From: Ceratothoa steindachneri
Taxonomy: Eukaryota; Arthropoda; Malacostraca; Isopoda; Cymothoidae
Length of the DNA stretch: 64,000 bases
Direction: 5' to 3'
Assembly: GCA_963969495.1 (NCBI GenBank)
Contig: OZ018333.1
Location: 17,318,437 to 17,382,436, forward strand
Positions 59,801 through 62,800 of the stretch are shown here, piece by piece. Numbering within the stretch: position 1 is the first letter of the stretch; the number at the start of each line of letters is the position of its first letter. The position numbers and the translations under genes are program-made. The notes under the pieces were generated by a model. The model saw only the letters and a list, made by a program, of their open reading frames with translations, had not been told where the DNA came from and searched no databases.

Positions 59801-62800
59801 ACTGAATGGCCAATAGGTACAGATGCCATTTTATTGCCAATATTTAAGAGTACTGCCTTCAAACTTCTGCTAGAAGAATCAATAAAGAGCCTCCATTCAC
59901 TTGGTTGGTAAGGAACGCCAAGTGCCTCAATTAAACCTTTTATATCATTGCAATACACCAAAGAGCTGCAAGAATCAACTGCAAAGAACTTTCAAAACTC
60001 TTCGTCTCTATTTCTGAACCAAAAGTATGTAGTTTCTTGAGAGAGGAGGTTGCTCTCACTAAGACGGGATGCAAGAAGTTGTGCGTTCTCTTTAGAAAGA
60101 CCAAGATCTCTAGTCAAGTCATTTAATTGATCTTGAGTGAGTGGTCTTGGCAAAGTCATTGTAGACGTAGGCTGATATGTCACTGAAGTGTCAGTGTCAT
60201 CCACTTCTATATCTTCTATATTGTCTTGTAGCTCAGTATTTTTAGGTGAAGGAACTGGAACTCCTGGACCATGTGGTTGTGGTTTAATGGCAGAAGGAAC
60301 ATCAGGATAGACGACAGTGTGTTTGTTCTTCTTATTGACACCTGAAAAAAAAGTTTCGCATACTTAATTTACATACTTTTAATTCACTCGACCCTCGTTT
60401 CGACATTTTTATACACATTTTTCATATCAGGTAAATTTGCAATTTTTAAATACAATCAATTTTTATATACAATTTAACCACAATTTTTCTACCAGCATAA
60501 TACACTATTTTTATACACAATTACAATTTTAATAGGCTACCAAAAGATTTGTATAAACATTTCTAGATTTGTCAAGGACTATATTGTTAAAGTAATTATC
60601 TCACCTTTAAGATTTGTCATGCAAAAATAGCAGTCTGTAATGTGGTCCTTGCCTTCTCTCCACACCATAGGTACACCAAATGACAAACAGTTCGTTTTGC
60701 CCTCACTCCAGCGTCTTAAGGCTATGTATGACACAGGCTTTGCAGCACATATGTGGAGCAAAGTTTTGGTCTTGATCACCTTGCTTTATTCCAAAATATG
60801 CATTGTAAAGGAACTTTACTAACGGCGTTATAGTGCATTGCTGGTCACTAAAAGTTACCTTTCCACAAACAAAACAAAATCTATCAGGACTGTTTTTACA
60901 CTTTCTATTCATTTTTATGAAATATAAGGAGTTTTGCTAATGTATTTGCCTGCAAAAAAATTCACAAAGATAAATAAAGTTTTAGAAATACACTTTAAAC
61001 ACTGTTCATAGATGAGAAAAGTCATGGATTAAAAAACCAACACTTAGTTGGAGAGTGAGCAAGCAACACACAACCACTCGCGCTCGCGGTCAGCTAGAGA
61101 CTGAGCTCTCTAACGCCATCTAGGGAGATTGGTCTGTATCATAAGAACTAGACCTGATTGAGCAATATGAATGCTTGATTTGGATTTAGGAGACAAATTT
61201 CACTAAGAATCACCTATGAAACCCTCAGGAACATTTTTGACGCAGACCAGTGTAATAGTTTATAAATATCGATGTTAAGTAGTGTTATACCAGGCTTCTT
61301 TTGCGGGAGTGGGACGGCTAAAAATTTCGCGGCTGCCAGGGTTATGGGGCCCCCATCAGCGCGAGGCTGACTATCCTCGGCTTTGTACCCGTAGGTGTTG
61401 CGCCCAATGTACGAGGTGAGCGCGCTGAGCCTGTGGCCGTTCCTGGTTGGGGAAGAGCTGCGCCACGGCACCACCTACGACCCCGAGGTTCGGAGCTTAG
61501 ACCGCCAGCAAGAGGAGGAGGCGGAGGCCGCCGACGGGACCTCGAACACGTCCAAGCGCAGGATCGTCATGAACGGGTGAGCCCCATCGTACAGGGAAAG
61601 GAGGGAGGGGTTGTGACGTAAGCACCAATAGTCCAGACTACTTTGAAGTTGCGGTTGTGACGTAATCGTCAATAGACCCGCCCATTTCGGAGTAAGAGGG
61701 AGACATTGGATTGACCGTTGGTGGTTGCGGGTGATACCTGTGGAGTTCGACAGGAGCAAATTAAGGAGCGTCATTCCTCCTCTGGATAGTTGGGGAAAAC
61801 CTCCTGGCACAAATCCTAGGTTACATTGAATGAAAGGGAATGGGAGATGGTATTCAAAGTCTGAAGGTTGGAACGTAAACACCAATAGCCCCGCCCACTT
61901 TAGAATTTCACGGTTGTGACGTAAACATCAATAGCCCTGGCCACTTTGGAATTTCGCGGTTGTGACGTAAGTGCCATTAGCCCCGCCCACTTTGGAATTT
62001 CGTGGCTGGGACGTAAGCACCAATAGCCCCGCCTACTTTGGAATTTCGCGGTTGTGACGTAAGCGCCAATAGCCCCGGCCACTTCGGAATTTCGCGGTTG
62101 TGACGTAAGCACAGGTCGCGACGTTGTTGGGGGATTCGTCTCCCATTGTGAGTAACGCCTTCCCCCCAACCCGCTCTGATACTTGTATTTCTTCTCCCTC
62201 CTGGTGCAGGTACGATTGCATGCTGGCGACCCACCAGGACGTGTTCACGAGTTTGCTGGAGGAGCTGCACCACCTCGAGATAGAGCTGGGTCACCTGCCC
62301 CAGAAGTGGGGGGTCCACTGGGACAAGCTGGAGCTTCCACCCACGGACCAGTTGAATGTATGTATGCAACCACGGGGTTAAGGGGGGGGGGTTAGTCCCT
62401 ACTAGGAATATGCGAGGTGGGTGCCTCATTCGCGAGAGTCGGTTGGATGTTTGGTCTGAAAGAATTCCCCCACACCCTCCCTGGTGCCTTCGGGTTTGCC
62501 AGAGATTGTCTTTCTGATCTTTATGAGAGTTTCATTTTTCGGAATGCGGGAGTGTGGTTTACTATAACTATTGCGGCGCGCGTCATTAGAGATGACTAAA
62601 CCCTGATATTGGACCGATGTCCTGCGAAGCCGCTTTCCTGAAAGTTCTGTTCCTGTGAGCGCAATGGGCGCCGACCCCACTTTGTAGGGCGATGTGTGCC
62701 CCCATCCCCCTTCCCATTCATATCCCTGTGCTAGGGTTAAATTCAGATGTATGCGTGCCCTTCCGGCCCCAATATGGGATATACTTAATATATCGACATT

